64,000 nucleotides of DNA from Deinococcus seoulensis (GCF_014648115.1 NZ_BMQM01000003.1:1-64000), one strand, 5' to 3'; shown: positions 36,744 through 45,006, counted from the stretch's first letter. Numbers and translations: made by a program. Notes: generated by a model from the sequence alone, not told the origin.

Positions 36744-37604
36744 CTACACGTCCTCGTCGCCGTCTTTCATGTACGTCACGACGCTGCGGCAGTGTTTCAG
36801 TCCGGCGCGGGTGTACAGCGCGCGGGCGGGTTTCATGTGGTCGTGCGCGCGGACGCGCAGCGTGCGGATTTCCGGGTGGGTTTCGGCCTCGGCGGCGGCC
36901 AGGGCCAGCAGTTTCAGGCCCAGTCCCTGCCCGCGCTCTGCGGGATGCACGGCCACGTACGTCACGTCCGCGCGGGCGTCCTCGGGGCAGAATTCCAGTT
37001 CCGCGAAGCCCAGCGCCGCGTCGCCGCGCATCAGGGCCACGAGGCGCACGTCGTCCTGCGCGAAATGCGCCTCGAACTGCTCGGGCGTCCAGTTCAGGCG
37101 TCCGGCCCAGGCGTCCTCGCTGCTGCGGTACAGCGCCCGGTAGTCCGTGAACGGCAGTCGGCGTGAGATGCGCGTGCCTGCCGGAGCGCAGGCCTGCGCG
37201 GTCAGCAGGGACGGCGGTCCGCTGTAGAAGTCGGTGGTGTGCATGGCCGCGAATCCCGCTGCTTCCAGCGCCGCGCGGACCGGAGTGTTGTCGCGGGCGC
37301 TGAAGGCGTACACGGGCAGCCCGTCGGCGTGTTCCAGCGCGCGGCGCAGCAGGGCCGGGAGGTGCCCCCCGTCACTGACCGGCCCCTCGAGGACCAGTCC
37401 GTCCCGGAAGGGCGACAGGGCGCAGTAGGCGTTCACGCCGTCCTCGTCGGCGTCCACGAGGCAGGTGCTGTCCTCGCACTCCAGTTGCAGTTCGCGGGGG
37501 TCGCGGGCGTCGGGGGAGAACACCTCTCGTTCCGGGGCGTCATCCATCCAGTTGAGCAGGGCGAGCACGTCGGGCACGTCGGTCAGCAGCATGGGGCGGA
37601 TCAT
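36744..37604 (-). CDS. GNAT-family N-acetyltransferase
   Basis: 286 residues. The C-terminal half is a full acetyltransferase: VALMRGDAALGFAELEFCPED, then VTYVAVHPAERGQGLGLKLLALAAAEAETHP (acetyl-CoA loop R-G-Q-G-L-G) and ALYTRAGLKHCRSVVTYMKDG. The N-terminal half is a degenerate second GNAT-like domain, so it is a two-domain protein. The substrate is unknown. A GGAGG ribosome site precedes ATG 37604. Confidence 0.88.
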   Translation of the reverse strand: MIRPMLLTDVPDVLALLNWMDDAPEREVFSPDARDPRELQLECEDSTCLVDADEDGVNAYCALSPFRDGLVLEGPVSDGGHLPALLRRALEHADGLPVYAFSARDNTPVRAALEAAGFAAMHTTDFYSGPPSLLTAQACAPAGTRISRRLPFTDYRALYRSSEDAWAGRLNWTPEQFEAHFAQDDVRLVALMRGDAALGFAELEFCPEDARADVTYVAVHPAERGQGLGLKLLALAAAEAETHPEIRTLRVRAHDHMKPARALYTRAGLKHCRSVVTYMKDGDEDV

Positions 37605-37778
37605 GGGAACCTCCAGAGCAGCGGGAGCCGGGATTCACGGGAGTGCGCCGGGCGGCCCTCACGGGCGCGGCGGGAGGGCCGGCGCCGCAGGGCTGACCGG
37701 AACCTGACCCCAGGGTAGTCACGCGGCGCGTTCCGTGTCTGCCGCGCGCTTCACCACGCCCGCCGTCCCGCGCGTGCT

Positions 37779-37862
37779 ATGCTCAGGGCATGCCCTGAAC
37801 AGGGTACGCCGCCTGCCTCCCCACAGACACGAAGCCGTGTTTGAGGGGCGTTTTCCTTTTTG
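37779..37862 (+). promoter_or_regulatory. Leader region with -10 box and possible intrinsic terminator before the DUF4258 gene
   Basis: A TATGCT box lies 6 bp before ATG CCC TGA (37791-37799), a two-codon frame at a leaderless position. About 20 bp on, ACACG-AAGC-CGTGT inside a CCCC/GGGG stem (37819-37848) is followed by TTTTCCTTTTT (37851-37861), a terminator-like end. The real gene begins 70 bp later. The 330 bp between 37605 and 37932 hold this leader and no other gene. Confidence 0.45.
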
Positions 37863-37932
37863 AAGGGAGGCTGACACGGTCCGCCGCCCGACACGGGGAA
37901 AGCGGGGCGCCACTCACCGGAGGTGTTTCGCC

Positions 37933-38592
37933 GTGACCAGACAGTCCAGCAGACCGGGCGTCAGCCACCCCCCACGCGCCGCCCGCACCGGCCCCAGCGT
38001 GCCCGCCACCGACGTGCAGGTCGGCACGGACCTGCTGGCCCTGCGTGCCCAGCTGGCCCGCGCCGAGAAGGCCGCCCGCCGCGCCCAGGCCACCCCGCCC
38101 CCCAGGCCCGCCGCGCAGGCCCCCGTGAAACCCCAGCGTGAAGCGGACCTGGACGGCGTCAGCACCGACGACTTCAGCCTGGGCCGCGCGCACGCCCGCC
38201 TGCGCGACGCCGTGTACGACGGCCGTTACCACCTGTGCGACCACGCCATCGGGCACGCCCGCGCCGAGGGGTTCCTGGAACACGACGTCATGAACGTCCT
38301 GCTGACCGGCCGGGTCCGGGCCGTGTACACCGAGGACCGCCGCTGGCTGGTCTGCGGGTACTTCGAGGCGTGCGGCGTGAAACTCCCGCTGCACGTGGTC
38401 GCCGAACACGCCCGCGACGGATTCGTGGACATCGTGACGGCGTTCGTGCCCAAGCAACCGCACCACATCATCAGCCGCGCCCGGCTGGCCGTGATGCTCC
38501 GCTACGACGAGCAGACCATCCGCGCCCGCACCGCGCACGCCGGGAACCGCGTCGGGCACCGCAGCAAGGGCCGCTGGAAGAAAAGCGCCTGA
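37933..38592 (+). CDS. DUF4258-containing protein
   Basis: 219 residues. A disordered Pro/Ala/Arg N-terminus (about 1-70) precedes a DUF4258-like domain (YHLCDHAIGHARAEGFLEHDVMNVLLTG, RAVYTEDRRWLVCGYFEACGVKLPLHVVAEH, FVDIVTAFVPKQP), a BECR-fold relative of RelE/toxin-like nucleases. No antitoxin-like partner is adjacent. The GTG start has a GGAGGTG site 7 bp upstream. It lies behind the leader/terminator region at 37779-37862. Confidence 0.75.
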   Translation: MTRQSSRPGVSHPPRAARTGPSVPATDVQVGTDLLALRAQLARAEKAARRAQATPPPRPAAQAPVKPQREADLDGVSTDDFSLGRAHARLRDAVYDGRYHLCDHAIGHARAEGFLEHDVMNVLLTGRVRAVYTEDRRWLVCGYFEACGVKLPLHVVAEHARDGFVDIVTAFVPKQPHHIISRARLAVMLRYDEQTIRARTAHAGNRVGHRSKGRWKKSA

Positions 38593-38618
38593 TCAATGGT
38601 GCGGGCACTGTTCGGGCG

Positions 38619-38663
38619 CCAGAGGGGACAGGTATGGAACACCAGAGGGGACAGGTATGGAAA
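38619..38663 (+). repeat. Two tandem 23-bp repeats
   Basis: CCAGAGGGGACAGGTATGG recurs with a 23-bp period immediately after the DUF4258 gene. Two copies; no coding role seen. Confidence 0.6.
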
Positions 38664-38767
38664 ACGTCTTCTGTCACGCCATGCCTGCTCACCCCCTCCC
38701 AGCCTCTCCCCTCAAGGGGAGGGGGAACCACGGCGTGTTCATCGCTGGTCTGCCCTGAAGGTATGAA

Positions 38768-39562
38768 TCAGCAGCGGACGTTCTGACCGAAGTACTTCTG
38801 GCTCAGGCGGGCGTACGTGCCGTCGTCGATGACGGCTTTCAGGGCGACGTTCAGCGCCTGACGCATGGCGCCGTTCTCCCTGGCGACGGCCAGACCGACC
38901 GTTTCCTTCCAGAGCATGTCGCTGACGATCAGGTTCGCTTTCGGGTACAGCGTCAGGGCCTCCAGGGCCACGAACCGGTCGGTGACGGCGGCGTCGGCGC
39001 GGCCGAGGGCCACGGCGCGCACCACGTCCTTCCCGGTCGGCAGGACCGAGATGGACTTACCGAACGGCAGTTTCTTCAGGAAGCCCAGGTACGTGCTGCC
39101 TTCCTCGGCGGCCATCGTGCGGCCGGACAGCGCCCGGCTGGTCTGCGGGCCGCCCTGACGGGCCAGGATCACGCCGCCCGTGCAGTAGTGCGGGTTGCTG
39201 AACTCCACGGTCTTCAGGCGGGTGCTGGTGATGGCGTGCGAGGCGGCCACCACGTCGATGCCGTACCGGTCGCTGTTCACGTCTTCCAGCAGGCCGTCGA
39301 AGGGCCGGACCTGCCAGTTGACCTTCAGGCCCATCTGCGCGGCCACCGCGCCAATCAGTTCGACCTCGAACCCGTCGGGTCGGCCGCTGGCATCCAGGAA
39401 GTTGAAGGGCCGGAAGTCACCGCTGGTCGCGGCGTTCAGGGTGCCGCTGGCTTTCGCTTCGGCCAGCGTGCGTGCCTGGGCCGTTCCGAGGGACGCGCCC
39501 AGCAGTGGCAGGAGCAGGGCGGCGGCGCGCCACACGGGGCGCGAGGTGGTCAGGATGGGCAT
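38768..39562 (-). CDS. Extracellular amino-acid-type solute-binding protein (ABC transporter)
   Basis: 264 residues. Signal peptide (AALLLPLLGASLGTAQA), then SBP family 3 fold: TLAEAKASGTLNAATSGDFRPFNFLDASGRPDGFEVELIGAVAAQMGL, a hinge near RYGIDVVAASHAIT and DAAVTDRFVALE. It should bind a polar amino acid or similar, but the cognate permease and ATPase are not adjacent. Start at ATG 39562, with GAGGT upstream; a longer frame runs into repeat element D. Confidence 0.85.
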   Translation of the reverse strand: MPILTTSRPVWRAAALLLPLLGASLGTAQARTLAEAKASGTLNAATSGDFRPFNFLDASGRPDGFEVELIGAVAAQMGLKVNWQVRPFDGLLEDVNSDRYGIDVVAASHAITSTRLKTVEFSNPHYCTGGVILARQGGPQTSRALSGRTMAAEEGSTYLGFLKKLPFGKSISVLPTGKDVVRAVALGRADAAVTDRFVALEALTLYPKANLIVSDMLWKETVGLAVARENGAMRQALNVALKAVIDDGTYARLSQKYFGQNVRC

Positions 39563-39589
39563 GATGAAGTACCTCGTGAAGTGGGCGGG

Positions 39590-39706
39590 ATACGGACTCC
39601 GACTGAATGGGCTGCAAACCCCATTCAATCCGAGCGGACGCGCGCGGGAGAAAGAAGGGGATAAAAACGCCCCTCCGGGTTACCCAGCGAAACAGACGGA
39701 ACCCAT
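39590..39706 (+). repeat. TIR element copy D (117 bp)
   Basis: ATACGGACTCC left end, hairpin 1 intact (GAATGGGCTGC.../CCCATTC), but the right half is altered: CAGCGAAACAGACGGAACCCAT in place of the full hairpin 2 and GTCCGTAT terminus. Lies in the upstream region of the solute-binding protein gene. Confidence 0.75.
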
Positions 39707-39804
39707 GAGCGGAGCAGGACGGAGCAGAATCCGGGCCTGACCGTCACTGTAGGCAGCCGGGCCGCGCATGCGCCGCCGAAAACCTCGCACGCGCCGGACA
39801 CGGC

Positions 39805-39850
39805 CACCGGGGGTGCCCGGCCCCCCCACGCGGCCCGGACACCCCCGGTG
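39805..39850. terminator. 11-bp GC stem-loop downstream of purH
   Basis: CACCGGGGGTG (39805-39815) pairs with CACCCCCGGTG (39840-39850), with more pairing inside. About 90 bp beyond the purH stop (minus strand). The 39707-39937 stretch contains only this. Confidence 0.45.
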
Positions 39851-39937
39851 ACATGCTTTCCGTTCCGGTCGAGCAGCCGTTCAGGCCCGACGGCTCAGGT
39901 GGCAACGACTCAGGGGCGACGGTTCAGTGGCGACGGT

Positions 39938-41527
39938 TCAGTGACGGAAGTGGCGGCTGCCCGTGAACACCATACTGATGCCCAGTTCGTTGCACGCGGC
40001 GATCACTTCGGGGTCGCGTTTGGCGCCGCCGGGTTGCAGGATCGCCGTGACGCCCACGCTCGCGGCGAGGCGCACCACGTCGTCGAACGGGAAGAACGCC
40101 TCGCTGGTCAGCACGGCGCCCTGCGCCCGCTCACCGGCGTTCGCCACGGCCCGCTCGGCCGCCCAGATGCGGCTGACCGCTCCGGCGCCCAGGCCGACCG
40201 TCACGCCGCCGCGCGCCAGGACCACGGCGTTGCTGCGGGCGTTCTTCACGACTGCCCACGCGAAGCGCAGGTCATGCCATTCCTGATCGGTGGGCTGCCG
40301 GGCCGTGACGACTTCCGGGCACAGGTCGTCCCAGGGGCGGGCGTCGCGTTCCTGCACGGCGAACCCGCCGGTCAGGGGGCGCACGTCCAGCACGCTCACG
40401 TCCTGCGGCGCGGCGGCCACCAGCACCCGCAGGTCCGGTTTCTTCTCCGCGAACCACGCGGCGGCCTCGGGCGTGACCTCGGGCGCGATCAGGACCTCCA
40501 GGAACGTGCCGCGCGTCGCCTGCGCCGTTTCCAGCGTCACGGGCACGCTCAGGGCGACCACGCCACCGAACACGCTGAGGGTGTCGGCGTCACGGGCGCG
40601 TTCCCAGGCGGTCTTCGCGTCGTCCGCGACAGCCACGCCGCAGGGGTTGGCGTGCTTGACGGCCACGCACACGGCCACCGGGTCGCCGTGCTGCGCCTGC
40701 GTTTCCTGCGCCGCGAGTTCCTGGCACAGTGCCCACGCGGCGTCCGCGTCGGCGTAGTTGTTGAAGCTCATGGGTTTGCCCGCCACGACCTGCGCGTCGA
40801 TGACCGGCCCGACCGCGCCGCCCAGACGGTAGATCGCGCCCGGCTGGTGCGGGTTCTCGCCGTACCGGACCTCGGCCACCCGGCTGAGGTTCAGGGTCAG
40901 CGTTCCCGGCAGCGCGGTGGGCAACTCGTCGCTGCTGCCTTCCAGGTACGCGGTGATGGCGGCGTCGTACTCGCTGGTATGCCGGTACGCCTTGGCGGCC
41001 AGCCGCTGCCGGTCGGCGGCACTCACGTCGTCCTGAAGCGCCACCGGGTAGTCGGCGGGGTCCACGAGGACCAGCACGCCCGCGTGGTTCTTCGCGGCCG
41101 AGCGGATCATGGCCGGGCCGCCGATGTCGATGTTCTCGATGGCCTCGTCGAACGCCGCGCCGCGCGCCACCGTCTCCCGGAACGGGTACAGGTTCACGCA
41201 CACCAGATCGATGGTGCCGATCCCGTGCGCGTCCAGCTGCCCCAGGTGACCGGGTTCGCGCCGCGCCAGAATCCCGCCGTGCACCGCCGGGTGCAGCGTC
41301 TTCACGCGGCCGTCCAGCATTTCCGGGAAGCCCGTCACGTCACTCACCTGCCGCGCCGCGACGCCCGCCGCGACGATACTGGCGTACGTGCCGCCGGTAC
41401 TCAGGATCTCCCAGCCGCGCGCCTCGAGTTGCCGCGCGAACTCCACCACGCCCGTCTTGTCACTGACCGAGATCAGCGCCCGTTTCCTGCCCTGCCCGCC
41501 GCCCTGACCTGCACCCTGCTGCGTCAT
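39938..41527 (-). CDS. purH: Bifunctional AICAR transformylase/IMP cyclohydrolase PurH
   Basis: 529 residues. Catalyses the last two steps of de novo IMP synthesis. An N-terminal MGS-like cyclohydrolase (ALISVSDKTGVVEFARQLEARGWEILSTGGTYASI, TGFPEMLDGRVKTLHPAVHGGILARR) is followed by the transformylase domain with YGENPHQPGAIYRL, SFNNYADADAAW, AVKHANPCGVAV and PGGAKRDPEVIAACNELGISMVFTGSRHFRH. A GGAGG ribosome site is 8 bp before the ATG. No purine riboswitch seen upstream. Stands alone, unlike common pur clusters. Confidence 0.96.
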   Translation of the reverse strand: MTQQGAGQGGGQGRKRALISVSDKTGVVEFARQLEARGWEILSTGGTYASIVAAGVAARQVSDVTGFPEMLDGRVKTLHPAVHGGILARREPGHLGQLDAHGIGTIDLVCVNLYPFRETVARGAAFDEAIENIDIGGPAMIRSAAKNHAGVLVLVDPADYPVALQDDVSAADRQRLAAKAYRHTSEYDAAITAYLEGSSDELPTALPGTLTLNLSRVAEVRYGENPHQPGAIYRLGGAVGPVIDAQVVAGKPMSFNNYADADAAWALCQELAAQETQAQHGDPVAVCVAVKHANPCGVAVADDAKTAWERARDADTLSVFGGVVALSVPVTLETAQATRGTFLEVLIAPEVTPEAAAWFAEKKPDLRVLVAAAPQDVSVLDVRPLTGGFAVQERDARPWDDLCPEVVTARQPTDQEWHDLRFAWAVVKNARSNAVVLARGGVTVGLGAGAVSRIWAAERAVANAGERAQGAVLTSEAFFPFDDVVRLAASVGVTAILQPGGAKRDPEVIAACNELGISMVFTGSRHFRH

Positions 41528-41724
41528 CTACTTGCCTCCCTGATACCAGAAACGCGAACGGTTCCCACCGACAGGGAGCCGCTCGACCCAGGCGCGCGAT
41601 CATAAGGAACATCCCGGAGGCTCCCCCGTGGTCACCCCACGTTCAGCGCCAGTCGCCCCCGCACTTGCCGCAGCATACCGGGTTCACCTGCCGCCGGGTT
41701 CGGCAGTCTCAGACAGGACGCTCA

Positions 41725-41789
41725 GATCGAACGTATTGATCGGAGGTGCTGATCGAGCGTGCTGATCGGAGGTGTTGATCGAACGTGCG
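41725..41789 (+). repeat. Five tandem 13-bp repeats upstream of the IDO-like gene
   Basis: Five consecutive 13-bp units, all GATCG[AG][AG][CG]GT+3: GATCGAACGT, GATCGGAGGT, GATCGAGCGT, GATCGGAGGT, GATCGAACGT. They end 23 bp before a TACACT box at 41813. The period is not a multiple of three and the block lies outside any coding frame, so it looks like a protein-binding array. Confidence 0.75.
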
Positions 41790-41812
41790 TCCCGCGTGCG
41801 ACGCAGCCCGGC

Positions 41813-41818
41813 TACACT
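41813..41818 (+). promoter_or_regulatory. -10 box (TACACT) for the IDO-like gene
   Basis: TACACT is about 25 bp after the 13-bp repeat array. Transcription would start near 41825 and leave an 80-155 base 5' untranslated region, unlike the leaderless neighbours. Confidence 0.45.
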
Positions 41819-41979
41819 GAAGGTCCTGGTCGCCCCGCCGTGAAGGGCTTTCCGGCCTGCTGTTCCCTCCCGGCCGTTTCCCGGCTGCCTGACCGGAGAT
41901 TCCCCTGCCTGACCTCCCTGATCTTCCTGCGGCGCCGCTCCCGGACGCCTCGCCCGCCGGACTGCCGGAACTGCTGACG

Positions 41980-43203
41980 TTGTTCCGGCCGCTGGCCCGC
42001 ACCGGGTTCCTGCCGCCCACCGCACCGCTGCTGCACCTGCCCGGCCCCTTCCAGGCGCTGCTGGACGCTGTTCCGGCGCTGGCCCCGGCGTACCAGGGGA
42101 GCGGCGTGCGCGCGGCCCTGCTGGACCTCGACGCGGCCCTGGGGTACCGGCGGGACGACGCCCGGCAGCTGAGCGCCGCGCAGCAGGAAGCGCTGCTGTC
42201 CGCCACGGCGATCCTGATGCACCTGTACCGCTGGAACGCCGTGCCGGTCGCGCCCGCCCGCTTTCAGGAACGTCCGGACTTCCCGGCGCACCTGCACGCC
42301 CTGTTCCGCGACCTGAGCGCCGCGCACCACCTCCCGCCGTGCGGCACCATGCACACCCTGAAGTACCTGAACTGGCGCTCGGACGCCCTGCCCCCCGGCG
42401 AGCCGTACCACGCCGCGCAGGTGCAGGCGGGTCAGGTGCGGACCGCGCACAACTGGCACGCCACGCCCGCCGGGGACGACCGGGACCTCGCCGGGCAGCT
42501 GGACCTGTGGATTCAGACGTTCGTGCTGACCGAGGCGCGCGGGCAGGCGGTCCTGGGTGCCGCCGCGCAGGCCCTGAGCGCCGCCCACCACCACGACCGG
42601 TCCGCGCTGGAAGACGCGCTGGCAGACCTGCACGCCGCGATCAGCGCCATGACCCGGCAGATCAACACCCTGATGCGTTTCCGGGTGGTCCGCAGCGACC
42701 TGTGGCGGGTGTTCATCCAGCCGACCTTCGGGTGGGGGCTGCCCGTGGACGGCGTGCCGGACGGCCCGGTTCTGGAGGGCGCCAGCGGGCTGCAACTGGG
42801 CGGCACGCAGGTCGCGGACCTGGCGCTGGGCGTGGGGTTCGACTCGAACCTGGGGCGCGCCCTCCGGCACTCACGGGCCTCCATGACGCCCCCGCAGCGG
42901 GCGCTGCTGAACGCCTGGGAACCGCACCGGAACGTGATCCGCGCGGCTGTGCTGGACTGGGGCGGCAGCCGCGCCCGTGACGCCTTCGACGCGGCGCTGA
43001 ACGACCTGAACCGCTGGCGGGTCAGTCACCGCGAGCGCGGCGCGGTGTACCTGCGCGGCGACGGCCGCGAGCACGTCATGGCGTCCACCGGCACCCAGCT
43101 GGACGCCGGAATCCCCCACGAGCAGGCGTTCCGCGACCTGATGAACGAACGCATCCGGGAGACGGGCGCCCGGTCAGTCGGGCAGGGCGGCCCACACGAC
43201 TGA
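41980..43203 (+). CDS. Indoleamine 2,3-dioxygenase/PrnB-superfamily heme protein
   Basis: 407 residues. The N-terminus FLPPTAPLLHLPGPFQALLDAV and the central TAILMHLYRWN, PPCGTMHTLKYLNWR and LWRVFIQP fit IDO-like all-helical heme enzymes. Near the C-terminus SHRERGAVYLRG...VMASTGTQLDAG recalls the family's proximal-His segment and T-G-T-G-G-T block. It may oxidise tryptophan or an indole, but the PrnB branch (DUF1864) catalyses a different rearrangement, so the substrate is open. The TTG at 41980 is the first usual start; a CTG at 41905 with a GGAG 6 bp upstream would add 25 residues. Confidence 0.72.
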   Translation: MFRPLARTGFLPPTAPLLHLPGPFQALLDAVPALAPAYQGSGVRAALLDLDAALGYRRDDARQLSAAQQEALLSATAILMHLYRWNAVPVAPARFQERPDFPAHLHALFRDLSAAHHLPPCGTMHTLKYLNWRSDALPPGEPYHAAQVQAGQVRTAHNWHATPAGDDRDLAGQLDLWIQTFVLTEARGQAVLGAAAQALSAAHHHDRSALEDALADLHAAISAMTRQINTLMRFRVVRSDLWRVFIQPTFGWGLPVDGVPDGPVLEGASGLQLGGTQVADLALGVGFDSNLGRALRHSRASMTPPQRALLNAWEPHRNVIRAAVLDWGGSRARDAFDAALNDLNRWRVSHRERGAVYLRGDGREHVMASTGTQLDAGIPHEQAFRDLMNERIRETGARSVGQGGPHD

Positions 43204-43225
43204 CCGGGCCGCCTTATGGGGACAG

Positions 43226-43289
43226 CCGACTGTTTCGCTGGCAATCCGCCTCCACACCGGACTGTCAGCGAAACAATCGGAACCCGTAT
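43226..43289 (+). repeat. TIR element copy E (right-end half)
   Basis: Ends ...GAACCCGTAT on the last base of a stop codon (the TGA of the leftward gene, 43289). It consists mainly of the right hairpin: CCGACTGTTTCGCTG (43226-43240) pairs with CAGCGAAACAATCGG (43266-43280), 14 of 15. Between convergent genes. Confidence 0.75.
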
Positions 43290-43834
43290 CAGCCGCTGTT
43301 GCCGCTGCCGTCGGGGGAAGGCTGGTCGGTGGGGGCAGGTGCGGCCTCCAGGTTCAGGATGCGGCGCAGGTCGTCCAGTACGGCGCGTTCCCGGTCGTTC
43401 ACGAGTTCCCCGCCGAAGCCCAGGAATCCGCCTTCCTTGGCGGCGTTCGCGGTGCGTTCGGCGACGCTCAGGAGCATCTGGCGGTACGCGGCGCTGTCCT
43501 CGGGGCTGGCCTTGGCGCTGACCAGCCACGCGGCCTGCCGGACGTTTTCGAGGCTCTGCTCCAGCGCTTCTTGCATGGTGCGGGCGCGTTCCTGGTGAGG
43601 CATGACGGCCGGGTCCGGCGCGGTGCGCAGCAGGTCGGCGGCGATGGCTTCCAGCAGGGGCGTGCGGGTGTCGGCGCTGACGCCGTCGCGGATGGCGTCG
43701 TTCAGGGCGCGGGCCTCGGCGACCAGTCCGGTCAGACCGCTGGGGCTGGAGGCGACGATGGCCGCTCCGGCCCGGCCGGGGCCGGTCATGACCTTGAACC
43801 ACTCGTCGGGCGTGAAGTTGTCCTTGATGCTCAT
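43289..43834 (-). CDS. Helical protein of unknown function
   Basis: 181 residues, no membrane segment. The N-terminus MSIKDNFTPDEWFKVMTGPGRAGAAIVASSPSG reads as a distinct conserved head and is followed by alternating amphipathic helices; the end is acidic and Pro/Ser-rich. No named domain recognised. TACGCT is 6 bp before the ATG at 43834, and composition matches the chromosome, so I take it as a genuine gene. Its TGA provides the terminal base of repeat E. Confidence 0.65.
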   Translation of the reverse strand: MSIKDNFTPDEWFKVMTGPGRAGAAIVASSPSGLTGLVAEARALNDAIRDGVSADTRTPLLEAIAADLLRTAPDPAVMPHQERARTMQEALEQSLENVRQAAWLVSAKASPEDSAAYRQMLLSVAERTANAAKEGGFLGFGGELVNDRERAVLDDLRRILNLEAAPAPTDQPSPDGSGNSG

Positions 43835-43840
43835 GCCCCC

Positions 43841-43846
43841 AGCGTA
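43841..43846 (-). promoter_or_regulatory. Leaderless -10 box (TACGCT)
   Basis: On the minus strand TACGCT is 6 bp before the ATG at 43834. Confidence 0.55.
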
Positions 43847-43876
43847 CGGGCCGCGCCGGACGCGCAGGTTACGGGT

Positions 43877-44104
43877 TCATTCACGCTCGGGCAGGCCGCT
43901 CAGGTCGAACCGGACGGGCGCCGTTTCCTCGGGCACGCTGCGCACGTCTGCCGGGAGGCCGTGACCGCCGAACAGGCCGGTGGCAGCCAGCCCGCCGCCC
44001 AGGGCGTCGTGGGGTGACTCGTCCGGCGGCACGACGGGTTTCATGCGGAACGACAGGACGATCAGCGCGGTGGGGATCAGGATGAACAGCAGGAAGGCGG
44101 TCAT
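43877..44104 (-). CDS. Single-pass small membrane protein
   Basis: 75 residues. One N-terminal hydrophobic helix (FLLFILIPTALIVLSF) followed by an acidic cytoplasmic or periplasmic tail ending DLSGLPERE. A GGAG lies before the ATG. No family recognised. It lies just beyond the remnant of grpB. Confidence 0.5.
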   Translation of the reverse strand: MTAFLLFILIPTALIVLSFRMKPVVPPDESPHDALGGGLAATGLFGGHGLPADVRSVPEETAPVRFDLSGLPERE

Positions 44105-44156
44105 GGGTCGCTCCGGGACGCGGGGGCAGAGGTCGGGGGCAGAGGGTCGGGGGCGG

Positions 44157-44606
44157 GACCGTCCAGCCGCTGCTGGCTGCCCACGCCTGCGCCCCGGCGA
44201 TGATCAGGTCCATCACGGGGTCCTTGACAGCATAGTAGGCGTCCGTGTCGTGCGGGTGAAGGCGTGCCAGCCGGGTCTTTACCTCGCCGTACGCGGCGGC
44301 GGCCGGGGTGGCGCGCAGGAAGTCATACGGACTCCGATTGAATGGGCTGCAAAGACCATTTACTCCGAGCGGATGCGAGTGGGAGCAGGGCGCCCCTCCG
44401 GACGTGGAGTGGACAGAACCGTGGTGTTCCGTGTTAAGAAAAAAACGGCAGTCCGTATGATGCAGCGCCGCGCCGGGCGGCAGGTGCGGGCGGATGGCGG
44501 CGGCCAGCGCATGAAAGCGTGCCGCCCAGCGTGGATCGGGCGGCACGATACGGATGGAGGGACGGGCAGAGGGGCCGTGCAGGGCGGGGTCGTCTGGGCC
44601 GGTCAT
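44157..44606 (-). pseudogene. Disrupted GrpB/UPF0157 nucleotidyltransferase-fold gene
   Basis: The 5' part (RPSIRIVPPDPRWAARFHALAAAIRPHLPPGAALHH) matches the GrpB N-terminus up to the H-(I/V)-G-S-T motif. The 3' part (DFLRATPAAAAYGEVKTRLARLHPHDTDAYYAVKDPVMDLIIAGAQAWA) matches its C-terminus. The 75-85 residues between, including G-S-T-A-V-P-G-L, are gone and replaced by repeat element F. The frame stays open across the element but has no GrpB-like end. Probably non-functional. It is 22 bp downstream of hxlR. Confidence 0.75.
44325..44458 (+). repeat. TIR element copy F (134 bp) inside grpB
   Basis: ATACGGACTCC...CAGTCCGTAT, with an extra TCA/TGA outside making the ends symmetrical for 9 bases. 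Hairpin 1 intact; hairpin 2 partly decayed. It replaces the central part of the GrpB gene. Confidence 0.85.
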
Positions 44607-44628
44607 GACCGGATGATGGGGCCGCCGC

Positions 44629-45006
44629 TCAGCCGGCGCAGTCGGTGGCGGGCAGCTCGCTGAAGGCGGCGGGTGCGGGGGCCGGGGTGTTCAGGTGGGT
44701 GACGGCCCAGGTGTCGATGGCGTCGATGACGCTCTGGAGTTCCAGGCCGGCGGGGGTCAGCGTGTAGACGCTGCGGGCCAGTTTGCCCTGGGTGTCCTCG
44801 GTGCGTTTGCTGATCAGGGCGAGGGTTTCGAGGTGTTCGAGGCGCTGCGTGAGGGTGGCGCTGTTGCATCCGCCGACGGCGCGGGCGAGCTCATTAAACC
44901 CTTTTTCACCGTTCAGCAGGGCGCGGACGATGTGCAGCACCCATTTCTCCTGCAACACCCCGATAGCCCGGTAGACCGGGCAGAATCCAGTGTGTTCAGT
45001 ACTCAT
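44629..45006 (-). CDS. HxlR-family transcriptional regulator
   Basis: 125 residues. HxlR winged helix: [59 protein letters not shown], then [23 protein letters not shown], with Cys9 conserved at the N-terminus as in redox- or electrophile-sensing members. Divergent from a nitroreductase, a common HxlR target arrangement. Both promoters are leaderless; TAAACT (45013-45018, minus) lies 6 bp before this ATG. Confidence 0.9.
   Translation of the reverse strand: MSTEHTGFCPVYRAIGVLQEKWVLHIVRALLNGEKGFNELARAVGGCNSATLTQRLEHLETLALISKRTEDTQGKLARSVYTLTPAGLELQSVIDAIDTWAVTHLNTPAPAPAAFSELPATDCAG

Noticed and set aside
38690..38730. Terminator of the DUF4258 gene
   Set aside because: The CTCCCC/GGGGAG palindrome lacks a T-run and is of a generic intergenic type found again at 53551.
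41528..41620. Purine riboswitch upstream of purH
   Set aside because: The region holds only a short imperfect hairpin and a GGAGG site; no conserved riboswitch core is present.
41725..41789. CRISPR-like array from the 13-bp repeats
   Set aside because: Units are 13 bp with no spacers. They lie in a promoter-proximal non-coding stretch, so an operator array is likelier.
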